This document shows, piece after piece, positions 53,968 through 63,560 of a stretch of 64,000 nt of DNA. The DNA lies in the NCBI GenBank assembly GCA_945891505.1, contig CAMDDL010000004.1, positions 95,728 to 159,727 of the forward strand, read 5' to 3'. The position numbers were made by a program, and so were the translations under genes. Numbering within the stretch: the first letter of the stretch is position 1; every line of letters starts with the position of its first letter. This stretch comes from Maricaulis salignorans (GTDB lineage Bacteria > Pseudomonadota > Alphaproteobacteria > Caulobacterales > Aquidulcibacteraceae). The notes beneath the pieces are model-generated. The model made no database searches and was not told where the DNA came from. It saw nothing but the letters and a program-made list of their open reading frames with translations.

Positions 53968-55311
53968 GTGCCAATCGTCAGGGAGAAGTTGAGGGAGTTT
54001 AAGGCGCGCGAAAGCGCAGCTTATCGGCGAAGCCGACCCCTGTCTGCCGCGCGCGCAAACCAAGAGAACGGCTTTTTCGGCGGGGTGCCCCAGCATTGGA
54101 TGTTGGACTGGCCAATGCCGTTTCCCTTAGTGGTCCAACAAGCGAGCGGAACGAGCCTAACTGACCTCGACGGCCATGTGCTGACCGATCTTTGTTTAGG
54201 CGACACTGGGGCCATGTTTGGCCACAATCCCGAATCCGTTGCCAAAGCCGTGCAGGCGCAAGCATCGCGAGGGCTTACCTCCATGTTGCCATCCGCCGAT
54301 GTTGAAGAAGTCGGTAGCCTCCTGCAGGCTAGGTTTGGCATGCCCTATTGGCAGATTACTTTGACCGCGTCAGATGCCAATCGCTTTGCCCTTCGCGCGG
54401 CGCGGGCCATCACCAAAAGGTCGAGAATACTCGTCTTTGACGGCTGCTATCACGGGGCGGTCGATGAAACTGCGGTTAATCTGACGGCAGGACAGACGGT
54501 GGCTAAGCCTAGCCTGTGGGGCCAAGCTTATGATCTTGCAGCTGTTACCACGTGCATCCCCTTCAACGATGTGGAGGCATTGGCTGCTGCATTGGTGCTG
54601 GGCGATATCGCCTGCGTGATTATGGAGCCGGCTTTGACCAATTGCGGCATGGTCGCGCCGGCGCCGGACTTTCTGGATGAGGTACGCCTTTTAACCCGCG
54701 CGAATGGTACCCTTTTGCTGATAGATGAGACGCACACCCTCTCCACCGGCCCCGGCGGCTGGACGGGGACTTTCGGTCTGGAGCCCGACATCTGGGTTGC
54801 CGGTAAAGCCGTCGCCGGGGGCATACCCACCGGCGTTTGGGGTGTTACAGAAGAGGTGAAGCGTGGGATTGAACGGGTGCGCGCTGAGACCCCATCCGGG
54901 CATTCCGGTGTTGGGACAACTTTGTCGGGTTCGTCCTTGCAGATGGCAGCGCTACGTGCCTGCCTGCAGGACGTCATGACCGAGACAAACTATGCCGCGA
55001 TGATTGCTGGAGCCATTGCGTTAGAAGATGGTATCACGCGCTTAATCGCTCAGCTTGGTCTGCCCTGGTCGGTTATTCGGTTGGGTGCGCGGCTAGAAAC
55101 CGTCTTTGCGCCCAACTTGCCCACCAATGCCGAACAAATGCGGGCGAGCTTTGATTATGACCTTGAGGCTGCGATCCATCTTGGTTTGTTAAACCGCGGC
55201 TTCTTGGTGACCCCCTTCCACAACATGCTGTTAGCGGGGCCAAGCCTATCCAGAGAAGCACCAGCAGCTTATGTTGCTTCTCTTAATTCAATCCTTAACG
55301 AGATTATTTAG
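53968..55311 (+). CDS. Class III PLP-dependent aminotransferase (glutamate-1-semialdehyde aminomutase-like)
   Basis: 447 residues from GTG 53968 (GAGGTGGAAT upstream). Class III fold: LTDLDGHVLTDLCLGDTGAM, VFDGCYHGAVDETAVNL, LLIDETHTLSTGPGGWTGTF with the PLP-phenol Asp, and the Schiff-base Lys280 in DIWVAGKAVAGGIPTG. Because it precedes two glutamine-synthetase-like ligases and a polyamine-binding protein, an amine or amino-acid donor such as a putrescine derivative is likely; the exact substrate is inferred. Confidence 0.87.
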   Translation: MPIVREKLREFKARESAAYRRSRPLSAARANQENGFFGGVPQHWMLDWPMPFPLVVQQASGTSLTDLDGHVLTDLCLGDTGAMFGHNPESVAKAVQAQASRGLTSMLPSADVEEVGSLLQARFGMPYWQITLTASDANRFALRAARAITKRSRILVFDGCYHGAVDETAVNLTAGQTVAKPSLWGQAYDLAAVTTCIPFNDVEALAAALVLGDIACVIMEPALTNCGMVAPAPDFLDEVRLLTRANGTLLLIDETHTLSTGPGGWTGTFGLEPDIWVAGKAVAGGIPTGVWGVTEEVKRGIERVRAETPSGHSGVGTTLSGSSLQMAALRACLQDVMTETNYAAMIAGAIALEDGITRLIAQLGLPWSVIRLGARLETVFAPNLPTNAEQMRASFDYDLEAAIHLGLLNRGFLVTPFHNMLLAGPSLSREAPAAYVASLNSILNEII

Positions 55312-55327
55312 CGGAAATTGGTGACCC

Positions 55328-56713
55328 ATGTCGTTTGAAACAGACCCTAGCATCCACAAGCGTCTTGAGGCTTGGATCAAAGAGAAAAGCGTTTCTGAAA
55401 TTGAGCTGATTTTGCCGGATATGAACGGCATCATCCGGGGTAAAGTTGTGCCCGCAGCGCGCTTCCTAAAAGGGGTGTCAAACCACACGTTGCGGATCGC
55501 TTCTTCGATCTTGCGCGTGACGGTGACAGGGGAATATCCAGATGCCGAGTCTGACGATGAAGATGGGTTTTCTGGAACGCTCGACCCTGATTGCGTGCTC
55601 GTGCCCGATCCAGCGTCGATCTGTGTGGCACCGGGCTATCGCACACCAACCGCTTATGTGGTGACGGATGCTTATACCCATGCTGGCAAGCTGATTGATA
55701 TTGCCCCGCGCCAAGTTCTGCGACGGGTGTTGGATCTTTACGCTGAGCGTGGTTGGGAGCCTGTGGTGGCACCGGAAGTGGAATTCTTCTTAACAGCCCG
55801 CAACATTGACCCCGATCTGCCGCTTGAAACCCCTGTTGGACGGTCAGGCCGTGCCGAAACCGTGTCTCAACCCTATGGCCTTGAAGCGATTAATGAATAT
55901 GAGGATCTGATCGAACAAATCTATGAGTATTGCGAGATTGCCGAGCTTGATATCGACACCATGATCCACGAAGCCGGTGCAGCTCAGTTGGAGGTTAACT
56001 TCAATCATGGCGATGCACTGGAGTTGGCTGATCAGGTCTTGATGTTCAAACGCATAGTACGCCAAGTCGCCTTGTCGCAGAATGTCTATGCGACCTTTAT
56101 GGCCAAGCCTATGGATAATCAGCCTGGCAGTGCCATGCACATCCACCAATCCTTGGTGGATAAAGAAACCGGCCGCAATCTGTTTGCCAATACCAATGGC
56201 ACAGATAGCAAATTGTTTCGTTCGTTCGTCGGTGGGCTGCAGACTTATCTTCCCGATGTTGCACCTCTCTTCGCGCCGAATGTAAACTCATTTCGCCGGA
56301 TGCGACCCCAGTTTGACGCGCCGATCAATGTGCAATGGGGACTGGATAATCGTTCCTGCGGTCTGCGCACGCCCATCAGTGATGGTCGCAATCGACGCGT
56401 TGAGAATCGTCTCCCCGGAGCCGATGCCAACTCTTATCTCGCCATCGCCTCGTCGTTGGCCTGCGGTTACGTCGGCATGGTGCAGGGGCTTGAGCCTGGT
56501 CCCCTAATCACCACATCAGCTTACCGGATGCCACGTTCCCTGCCGCGCACGCTAGATGAGGCATTGGGGCGTTTCCAAAATTGTGAACCCATGCGAGAAG
56601 TCTTGGGTGAAGAGTTTTGTCGCGTGTTTGCAGCCGTTAAGCTGGATGAGCTTGATGCTTTCGAAGGGGTCGTGTCGGCCTGGGAACGCGAACATTTACT
56701 CTTGAAAGTCTGA
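55328..56713 (+). CDS. Glutamine-synthetase-family ligase (gamma-glutamylpolyamine synthetase, PuuA-like)
   Basis: 461 residues. GS catalytic domain with VAPEVEFFLTARNIDPDLPL, QLEVNFNHGDALELADQVLM, FKRIVRQVALSQNVYATFMA, KPMDNQPGSAMHIHQSLVDK and RVENRLPGADANSYLAIASS. True glutamine synthetases have slightly different motifs; this fits the PuuA/GlnA4 type that attaches glutamate to putrescine or similar amines using ATP. The second GS-like gene begins 10 bp downstream. Confidence 0.86.
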   Translation: MSFETDPSIHKRLEAWIKEKSVSEIELILPDMNGIIRGKVVPAARFLKGVSNHTLRIASSILRVTVTGEYPDAESDDEDGFSGTLDPDCVLVPDPASICVAPGYRTPTAYVVTDAYTHAGKLIDIAPRQVLRRVLDLYAERGWEPVVAPEVEFFLTARNIDPDLPLETPVGRSGRAETVSQPYGLEAINEYEDLIEQIYEYCEIAELDIDTMIHEAGAAQLEVNFNHGDALELADQVLMFKRIVRQVALSQNVYATFMAKPMDNQPGSAMHIHQSLVDKETGRNLFANTNGTDSKLFRSFVGGLQTYLPDVAPLFAPNVNSFRRMRPQFDAPINVQWGLDNRSCGLRTPISDGRNRRVENRLPGADANSYLAIASSLACGYVGMVQGLEPGPLITTSAYRMPRSLPRTLDEALGRFQNCEPMREVLGEEFCRVFAAVKLDELDAFEGVVSAWEREHLLLKV

Positions 56714-56722
56714 GGTCCTGTT

Positions 56723-58123
56723 TTGTCTAAGAAGCCAACCCAACATACATACGGCATTGCTACCAAAGCAGAGGCAGAAGCCTTTCTGGCCGCAAATCCT
56801 GGCATCAGTTTCATTGATATTCTCTATAATCCCATGAGCGGTCCACCACGTGGTAAGCGCATTCGGCCCCATGAGCTTTTGACCGTCTATGGTCATGGCC
56901 GCTATTTGCCCGGTTCTATTACCGTCGTGGATATGCAAGGCGCAGATTGCGAGGCAACCGGGCTCGTCTGGGAAGATGGTGATGCCGACCGGTTGGCCAA
57001 GCCCGCGCCCAATACTTTGTTTAAAGCTCCTTGGTTGGGCGACGATATCGCCCAATGCGTCTTGTCGCTCTATGAATTAGATGGCCCAGGTAGCGACCTC
57101 GATCCACGCCACGTTCTGCAGCGTGTTTTGGACCGATTTGCTGCTGACGGTCTAACGCCTGATGTGGCCTGCGAGCTTGAATTCTATCTTCTAGACCAAC
57201 GTTATGCGGGCCAAGCCCCGTCCTTGCCTGCCTCGCCCATCACTGGCCACACCCCGTCCGGCCATGAAGTCTATGGCCTCCGTGAGCTTGATGACTACAT
57301 GCCCTACTTGCGTGATCTCTATGACGCTGCAGAAGCTCAGGGCCTGCCAATTGAAGCCGCGATCAGCGAATTCGCACCGGGGCAGCTAGAGATTGGACTG
57401 GAGCATCGCGCAGATGCGCTACGGGTCGCCGATGAAGCCATGATGTTTAAGCGCCTCGTTAAAGGTTGTGCAGTCAGCCATGGCCTTGAAGCGACATTTA
57501 TGGCCAAGCCCTTTGAAGGGCGCGCCGGCAATGGTCAGCATTTGCACGTCTCCGTCCTTGATCAGGATGGCCGCAATATATTCGCTAGTGAGGATCCCCA
57601 AGGAACACCTGCACTGCGCCACGCAATCGCAGGGATGCAGCAACTACTCCCAGCAGGCATCGCGATTTTCGCGCCGAACCAGAATTCTTACCGCCGCTTC
57701 GTTGGCAATTCCTATGCCCCAGTGGCAGGGACTTGGGGCGTGAACAATCGGACAGTTGGCTTGCGCGTAACTGCAGGGCCGCCAGCGAGCCGTCACGTTG
57801 AACATCGTGTTTCAGGAGCTGACGCTAATCCCTATTTGGCGCTGGCTGCTATGTTGGCGGGCGTCCATTATGGGTTGACGAACAAGCTTGACCCTGGCCC
57901 CGCAATTATAGGCGATGGTTATGCGCAGGCGGACAAAGCCCCGGTAGCTTTGCCCAAAAATTGGTTTGCTGCTGTCGATACTTTTGCATCATCTGAAGTC
58001 CTTAAAGACTATCTGGGTGCTCGTTTTCAAGCCATGTATACCATTGTTAAGCGGACTGAGCAGGACCGCTACTTTGCACATGTTCCGCTTGCGGATTATG
58101 ATTGGTGTTTCCGAAACGCCTAA
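56723..58123 (+). CDS. Second glutamine-synthetase-family ligase
   Basis: 466 residues from TTG 56723, supported by GAGG 7 nt upstream. GS-type motifs: DVACELEFYLLDQRYAGQAP, ISEFAPGQLEIGLEHRADAL, GLEATFMAKPFEGRAGNGQH, FAPNQNSYRRFVGNSYAPVA and HRVSGADANPYLALAAMLAG. Diverged from its neighbour, so the two could act on different amines or form a hetero-oligomer. Role inferred as gamma-glutamyl amine ligation. Confidence 0.84.
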   Translation: MSKKPTQHTYGIATKAEAEAFLAANPGISFIDILYNPMSGPPRGKRIRPHELLTVYGHGRYLPGSITVVDMQGADCEATGLVWEDGDADRLAKPAPNTLFKAPWLGDDIAQCVLSLYELDGPGSDLDPRHVLQRVLDRFAADGLTPDVACELEFYLLDQRYAGQAPSLPASPITGHTPSGHEVYGLRELDDYMPYLRDLYDAAEAQGLPIEAAISEFAPGQLEIGLEHRADALRVADEAMMFKRLVKGCAVSHGLEATFMAKPFEGRAGNGQHLHVSVLDQDGRNIFASEDPQGTPALRHAIAGMQQLLPAGIAIFAPNQNSYRRFVGNSYAPVAGTWGVNNRTVGLRVTAGPPASRHVEHRVSGADANPYLALAAMLAGVHYGLTNKLDPGPAIIGDGYAQADKAPVALPKNWFAAVDTFASSEVLKDYLGARFQAMYTIVKRTEQDRYFAHVPLADYDWCFRNA

Positions 58124-58156
58124 ACCAAGGATGTAACTTGAGAGGGAGATACGTGA

Positions 58157-59311
58157 ATGACTGAACGACCACTGTCACGTGAAGAAGTTGATCTGTTCTT
58201 GCGGCTTAGACCCCATTCGCGCCGGGCCTTCATGGCCGCTTTCGGTGCAACGGCTGCGGCGCTAACACTTTCAGGCTGTACGCCTGCCGAGCCTGAAGCG
58301 AAATCGGATGGCAAGCTGGTTATCGAAGGATCTGAAGGCAATAAGCTCGCCTTCTATAACTGGGACACCTATATCGGCGAAAACACCTTGGCAGACTTCA
58401 AGGCCGCCAGTGGCGTTGAAGTCAATATGACTTTATTTGCCAATAATGACGAGCTGTTTGCCAAATTTCGTGCTGGAAACCCCGGCTTTGACGTGATCAT
58501 GCCATCCAATGAGTATGTTGCCCGCATGATTGAAGCCAAAATGTTGGCCCCCTTGGATCATGCCAAAATCCCGAACAAGAAGAATCTGTTGCCAGAATTC
58601 CAGGATGCAGACTTTGATCCCGGTCGGAAATATTCAATGCCCTATACATGGCTGGTCCTCGGTATTGGCTATCGCAAGTCTGCTATGAAGGGTGGGGTCA
58701 TCCCTGACAGTTGGAAGTATCTCTATGACAGCGCTGAGTATAAAGGCCGCCTTTCGCTCTTGTCGGAAAGCGCTGATGTGTTCCGCTTGGGCTTTAAATA
58801 TCTGGGCAAAAGCGTGAATGACGCGACGCCGGAATTGATCAAGCAAGTTGAAGACATGCTGATCAAGCAGAAAGCCAACATCAAGAATTTCCATGATGAT
58901 AATGGCCAAGATCTCTTGATGTCGAAAGAGATCGATATCGTTCTGGAGTATAATGGCGATATCGCTCAGAAGGAGACCGAAGATCCCGATTTGGCCTTTG
59001 TGGTACCAAAAGAAGGGTCATTGTTGAACTCTGACTGTATGTGTATCCCAACCGGGGCACCGAACCCAAACAATGCCCATGCTTTCATCAACTTCCTGCT
59101 CGACGGTCAGAATGGTGCAAACATTACCAAAACCATTTTGTACCCCACGCCGAACGCAGCCGCGAAAGCGCTGATGGACGACACTTACAAAAACAACCCA
59201 ACCATTTTCCCACCAGCTGAAGTGATGGCCAAGTGCGAATATGGCAAATATGCGGGTTCTGAGATCACGCAGGCATTTGAGGCCGCGATGACACGCGTTC
59301 GCGCCGCCTAA
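58157..59311 (+). CDS. Polyamine-binding ABC transporter periplasmic protein (PotD/PotF type)
   Basis: 384 residues. The N-terminus carries a Tat-like motif (HSRRAFMAAFGATAAALTLS) with a lipobox (SGCTP). The mature part shows FYNWDTYIGENTLADFKAAS, GNPGFDVIMPSNEYVARMIE, MPYTWLVLGIGYRKSAM and DIVLEYNGDIAQKETEDPDL, as in PotD/PotF. It binds putrescine or spermidine for import. Permease and ATPase genes do not follow; a strong terminator does, so the rest of the transporter is elsewhere. Confidence 0.88.
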   Translation: MTERPLSREEVDLFLRLRPHSRRAFMAAFGATAAALTLSGCTPAEPEAKSDGKLVIEGSEGNKLAFYNWDTYIGENTLADFKAASGVEVNMTLFANNDELFAKFRAGNPGFDVIMPSNEYVARMIEAKMLAPLDHAKIPNKKNLLPEFQDADFDPGRKYSMPYTWLVLGIGYRKSAMKGGVIPDSWKYLYDSAEYKGRLSLLSESADVFRLGFKYLGKSVNDATPELIKQVEDMLIKQKANIKNFHDDNGQDLLMSKEIDIVLEYNGDIAQKETEDPDLAFVVPKEGSLLNSDCMCIPTGAPNPNNAHAFINFLLDGQNGANITKTILYPTPNAAAKALMDDTYKNNPTIFPPAEVMAKCEYGKYAGSEITQAFEAAMTRVRAA

Positions 59312-59332
59312 GCAGAAGCTAATTCTTGGCTG

Positions 59333-59361
59333 AAAGGGGTGCTGGTTTCCGGCACCCCTTT
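59333..59361 (+). terminator. Rho-independent terminator after the polyamine cluster
   Basis: 10-bp stem AAAGGGGTGC (59333-59342) and GCACCCCTTT (59352-59361), followed by TTG; the right arm continues into a T-rich tail. It ends the amine-metabolism operon 22 bp after the binding-protein stop. Confidence 0.85.
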
Positions 59362-59445
59362 TTGTTTGCCCTCGGTGAGGGCTGGCGCTACAATCATGCA
59401 CCAACTCGGACGATTAGATCTGGGCAATGAATTAAGGGAGTGACC

Positions 59446-60699
59446 ATGACAAACGCTTATATCATCGACGCCTGCCGAACTCCTCGTGGAATCGGGAAAG
59501 TTGGCAAAGGGGCGCTCGCCCATTTGCATCCACAACATCTGGCCGCGACAGTTCTAAAAGCAATTGCGGATCGTAATGGCCTTGATACCGCCACGGTCGA
59601 TGACATTATCTGGGGCACCAGCTCTCAGCGTGGTGCGCAAAGCTGTGACCTCGGGCGGATGGCCGCTTTAGATGCGGGCTATGATATCAAGGCATCAGGC
59701 GTGACCCTCGACCGCTTCTGTGGCTCTGGCATCACCACCGTCAATCTTGCTGCGGCTCAAATCATGTCAGGCATGGAAGACTGCGTGATCGCCGGTGGCA
59801 CCGAGATGATGAGCTATACCGCCGCCACGGCTGATCTGACCGCACCACCAATGCTGGATGCTGGCAACAAAAGCCTGCGTGAGAAACATCCCCAATCGCA
59901 ACAAGGGGTCTGCGCCGATGCGATTGCGACGCTAGAAGGCATTGATCGCGAAGCGGTAGACAATCTGGCTTTGGTTAGTCAACAGCGCGCCGCACATGCC
60001 ATTTCAGAGGGCCGCTTCAGCCGGTCCCTCGTGCCGGTTCAAAATCTTGATGGCACGGTTGCGCTTGATCATGACGAATTCCCCCGTCCGCAAACAACTT
60101 TGGAAAGTCTCACGGGCCTCAAGACGGTCTTTAGCATGTGGGCCGACATGAAGGTTGATGAGAGCGGACGCACCTATGGCGATCTCATAACCAGCAAATA
60201 CCCTGAGCTTAAAGGCGCGGTAAACCACGTCCATCACGCTGGCAATTCCTCAGGGGTCGTTGACGGTGCTGCGGCGCTGCTGCTTACGTCAGAAGCCTAT
60301 GCAAAGGCCCACGGCATGAAGCCCCGTGGCCGTATCGTCGCCACAGCCAATGTCGGCGATTGCCCCACTTTGATGCTGAATGCGCCTGTGCCTGCGGCCA
60401 AAAAGGCGCTTGCGAAAGCTGGGCTATCGGTCAGCGATATTGACGTGTGGGAGATCAATGAAGCTTTTGCCGTCGTGGCTGAAAAGTTCATCCGTGACCT
60501 CAAATTGGATCGCGCCAAGGTCAATATCAATGGCGGCGCAATGGCACTTGGTCATCCAATCGGTGCAACGGGTTCCATCCTTATCGGCATGGCGCTTGAT
60601 GAGCTGGAACGCTCAGGCGGGCGCTATGGCTTGGTGACGATGTGTGCCGCCGGGGGTATGGCACCGGCCATCATCATCGAGCGCGTCAGCGACTTCTAA
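59446..60699 (+). CDS. Acetyl-CoA C-acyltransferase (thiolase)
   Basis: 417 residues from ATG 59446 (AGGGAG upstream; GTG 59440 possible). Nucleophilic Cys92 in GVTLDRFCGSGITTVNLAAA, then the His motif in INGGAMALGHPIGATGSILI and Cys in MCAAGGMAPAIIIERV. It cleaves or condenses acyl-CoA thioesters in beta-oxidation or polyhydroxyalkanoate metabolism; substrate length is not given by sequence. Converges with the histidine kinase gene 1 bp downstream. Confidence 0.93.
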   Translation: MTNAYIIDACRTPRGIGKVGKGALAHLHPQHLAATVLKAIADRNGLDTATVDDIIWGTSSQRGAQSCDLGRMAALDAGYDIKASGVTLDRFCGSGITTVNLAAAQIMSGMEDCVIAGGTEMMSYTAATADLTAPPMLDAGNKSLREKHPQSQQGVCADAIATLEGIDREAVDNLALVSQQRAAHAISEGRFSRSLVPVQNLDGTVALDHDEFPRPQTTLESLTGLKTVFSMWADMKVDESGRTYGDLITSKYPELKGAVNHVHHAGNSSGVVDGAAALLLTSEAYAKAHGMKPRGRIVATANVGDCPTLMLNAPVPAAKKALAKAGLSVSDIDVWEINEAFAVVAEKFIRDLKLDRAKVNINGGAMALGHPIGATGSILIGMALDELERSGGRYGLVTMCAAGGMAPAIIIERVSDF

Positions 60700-60700
60700 C

Positions 60701-62143
60701 TTAGCCGGTTGTTGGAACGGCGAGCCGCACCTTTGCTGGCTCGCCGGGTTCCACGAACTGCCGCGCGATCATCATCGTAAATGTTGAGCCGACGCCGACA
60801 CGGCTCGTCACCAACAGGTCACCGCCCATGAGAAGGGCTAGCTTCTGGCTAATTGCGAGGCCCAGCCCTGTCCCTTCGACCGAGCGCGTTAAACTGGTGT
60901 CGCTTTGAAAGAAGGGTAGGAAAATGCGTTGCAGGTCTTCTTCCGCGATGCCCAACCCGGAATCGACGACATCAAAGGCGACCCACTCTTGTTTTGGGCC
61001 GCTTAAGCGGCAGGTCAGCTTAATAGTGCCGTTAGTCGTGAACTTCGCGGCATTTGACAGGAGGTTCAGCAAACACTGCCGCAGCTTACCTTCGTCATTA
61101 TAGACCAAAGTCACTAGATTTTGGTCCATTTCCAATTCGCACTGAGTTTGGCTGGCCGCAGCCAGCGGGACGATGGCGTCCAGCGCTTCTTGGGCAACAA
61201 TGCGAACATCAAAATGTGTCGGACTGCACACCTGCTCATTTGCTTCCATTTTTGAAATGTCGAGTACTTCATTGATAAGGCCCAAGAGGTGACGGGCCGC
61301 GTTGCGGATTTTCTCAAGGTCTGCCTCTGTTGAGCCTAGGTGTCCAGAACGCACATCTTCGCCCACCATTTCAGCATAGCCGATCACTGTATTTAGTGGC
61401 GTTCGCAACTCGTGGCTCATCGTGGCTAAAAAGCGTGACTTCGCTCGATTGGCTTCTTCAGCAACTAGGACTGCCTCTTCCAACTCGCGTGTCCGTTGGA
61501 CGACGCGTTCATCTAGTTCGTCCGCCAAGCGAAGCGCTTTTCCTTGTGCTTCGATCAGGTCTTCGGCTGATTTCACTGAAGCCCCTGTCAGCACCACCGT
61601 ATTCACGCCCAGTAGAAAGGCCAGAAAGCCTAACAGATATCCGACCCAACCGTCGGCGAGGCGAATGGCACAAAGGACCAACGCTAAGGTGATGATTGGC
61701 AGTGTCCAATAAACCATCCTCCGGTCCAGCACATGCTGACCGCAAATAACCAGCAAACTGCCGCATCCGAAGATGAGGCCGAGGCTGGGTCCTGGATGGG
61801 GTGCAAAGGCAAGCGCCAAAAAGGGCAAAGCATAGATAGCTAGCAAGCCAATAATCGTTCGAATGGTCAGCTGTTTGATCCGGGGTAACTCTTCGAGATC
61901 TAACCGCTCAGGGTGGTCGATCTTGTCGCTAAGCCAGCGAACAAATGTTCCCTCTAGCGCCCAGCCGATGGTCATGGCTGCGACACAAAAAACCCACCAA
62001 TTTCCCGGAACGGAAATGCCAACTGCTGTGGTGGCAACGAATATGGACCCGATCCGGGTTAAGGCATGCTCGCCCCAAGCTTTGTCCCGGCAATGGACCA
62101 GAGTCATGTAATCATGGTTCATGCGAAGGGTGTTGGCGTGCAT
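60701..62143 (-). CDS. Membrane sensor histidine kinase
   Basis: About 480 residues from ATG 62143 (a longer frame reaches 62251). N-terminal part with about six hydrophobic segments (residues 30-185), then a helical linker (LRLADELDERVVQRTRELEE), HisKA with phospho-acceptor His244 in SRFLATMSHELRTPLNTVIG and an HATPase_c domain with LLNLLSNAAKFTTNGTIKLT, DVVDSGLGIAEEDL and GTGLGLAISQKLALLMGGDL. No response regulator gene is adjacent. Similar membrane layouts occur in alphaproteobacterial polarity/cell-cycle kinases (PleC-like), but the assignment is uncertain. Confidence 0.88.
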   Translation of the reverse strand: MHANTLRMNHDYMTLVHCRDKAWGEHALTRIGSIFVATTAVGISVPGNWWVFCVAAMTIGWALEGTFVRWLSDKIDHPERLDLEELPRIKQLTIRTIIGLLAIYALPFLALAFAPHPGPSLGLIFGCGSLLVICGQHVLDRRMVYWTLPIITLALVLCAIRLADGWVGYLLGFLAFLLGVNTVVLTGASVKSAEDLIEAQGKALRLADELDERVVQRTRELEEAVLVAEEANRAKSRFLATMSHELRTPLNTVIGYAEMVGEDVRSGHLGSTEADLEKIRNAARHLLGLINEVLDISKMEANEQVCSPTHFDVRIVAQEALDAIVPLAAASQTQCELEMDQNLVTLVYNDEGKLRQCLLNLLSNAAKFTTNGTIKLTCRLSGPKQEWVAFDVVDSGLGIAEEDLQRIFLPFFQSDTSLTRSVEGTGLGLAISQKLALLMGGDLLVTSRVGVGSTFTMMIARQFVEPGEPAKVRLAVPTTG

Positions 62144-62346
62144 GGTTGTCTGCTCAATTAGGACTTTTGGTGGTGCTGAGATAGTCCAACAATACTTAAC
62201 AACTGCCCAATATCCGTCGACATAAGTAGATACGAAAGCGCACGCTAACATTCAGCGTCAACCCAAATCGGACAGCGCAAAAATCCAAAACAAAGAATCG
62301 TCACCACGTTAAAACAAGATTCATAGCGAGGTGGTAATCGGAGAGT

Positions 62347-62563
62347 ATGTTTGTCGCCGTTCATCGCTTTTTAGATTTCGCTTTTGATCGCGTGACGCTG
62401 GATCCAGTGAGCGCACCCGCAGCCATTCGCATCATTGGCGTGCGTCAGGCGCTCAAAAACACCCGTGTACATTGGTCTGCCAGTTTACTATGCCATGCGC
62501 TCTTAAACGCCAGTCTTGTTCTGTCTGGTGCCCCTATGTGGGGGGTTCTGATATGCTTGGTCA
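62347..62563 (+). pseudogene. Gene fragment truncated by the IS3-family element
   Basis: ATG 62347 begins a 74-residue frame (FVAVHRFLDFAFDRVTLDP, RIIGVRQALKNTRVHWSASL, LLCHALLNASLVLSGAP) that runs into the IS left end and stops there by chance at 62569-62571. The last 20 residues are hydrophobic, suggesting the first membrane helix of a larger protein. The remainder is not seen on the far side of the element. The family is not recognised. Confidence 0.6.
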
Positions 62564-62592
62564 TGACCTGAGCCCAGAGGGTCCCTCGTTCT

Positions 62593-63517
62593 TTATGAGA
62601 GTCCTTTGTGTTGATACCGCCAAGTTTGGTGTTTGGGAAGCGCGCCGGGAGCGATGCTTCCACATTGCGAGAGCGTACGGCGCGCAGCGGGCGCAAGCCC
62701 GCCGATTCCACTATGGGGCCGCACATTGTTGAAGTCGTGTCGCCAAAGACTGAGGGCCCGTTTTGCATGGCCTAAGCTGTCGAACACCTCTTCGTTCAAC
62801 AACTCGTCGCGGAGCTTGCCGTTGAAGCTCTCCGCAAAGCCATTCTGTTGAGGCTTGCCTGGGGCGATGTAATGCCAGCTGATGCCCGTACTATTTTGCC
62901 ACTCAAGCATGGCGCGAGACACAAACTCTGTCCCGCTCGCCATTGTCCTTGGACCAATGGCGGACAAAGGCTCGCTCAGACACGATCATCTGGGGCTTGC
63001 CATAGAGCCTGATGATCCGGTCCAACTCGCGTGCGACACGCGCACCTGACAAGGATGTGTCAGCAACCAGCGCCAAACATTCACGGGTAAAGTCGTCAAT
63101 CACCGCCAATATCCTGAACCGTCGGCCGTCACCAAAGCTGTCTGAGACAAAGTCGAGGCTCCACCTGACCGAAGGTCCTGATGGTTCCAACATCGGCGCA
63201 CGCGTCCCCAGAGCCCTTTTGCGACCCCGTTTCCGCTTCACAGAAAGACCTTCCTCGCCATAGATCCGCCGAAGCTTCTTATGGTTCATCATGATCCCTT
63301 CATGTTCAAGCATCAGGCCGATCCGACGGTAGCCAAACCGGCGGCGTTGTTCGGCAATCTCACGCATTTTGGCGCGAATGTCGGGATTATCCGGCACTTT
63401 GGTGCGGCTCACAGTCTTGGGATCGACGCTGACCAATCGGCAGGCGCGGCGCTGGCTGATCTCATGACGCTCCATCGCCTTGATCGCTGCAGCCCGTCTA
63501 TCCTGGGGCGTCGTCAC
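62593..63517 (-). pseudogene. IS3-family transposase OrfB, disrupted
   Basis: The DDE integrase domain is split. The first part (from GTG 63517) reads KAMERHEISQRRACRLVSVD, RRRFGYRRIGLMLEHEGIMM and WSLDFVSDSFGDGRRFRILA, up to KPQMIVS. There the sequence changes to [16 protein letters not shown] and shifts frame; the second part resumes in another frame with [40 protein letters not shown] and [16 protein letters not shown] roughly 30-45 bp palindromic insertion at 62935-62979 causes the break, so the transposase is non-functional as written. Confidence 0.85.
62935..62979. repeat. Short palindromic insertion inside OrfB
   Basis: An imperfect palindrome: on the minus strand CGCCATT (62962 to 62956) pairs with AATGGCG further on, and an inner GTCC/GGAC adds to the stem. 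It interrupts the codons for the catalytic aspartate region of OrfB. It shares CCTTG-ACCAATGGCGG and CTCGCTCA with the second copy at 63519-63560 (one mismatch in the first block). Confidence 0.65.
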
Positions 63518-63518
63518 G

Positions 63519-63560
63519 GGTTCGCTTCACGCCTTGTACCAATGGCGGCGCTCGCTCACC
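63519..63560. repeat. Second related palindromic segment at the OrfA end
   Basis: Plus-strand blocks CCTTGTACCAATGGCGG (63532-63548) and CTCGCTCA (63551-63558) match the copy at 62935-62979, where they read CCTTGGACCAATGGCGG and CTCGCTCA separated by nine bases. It lies exactly where OrfA should run into OrfB. Two copies of one small element in a single IS suggest a mobile short palindromic repeat. Confidence 0.6.
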
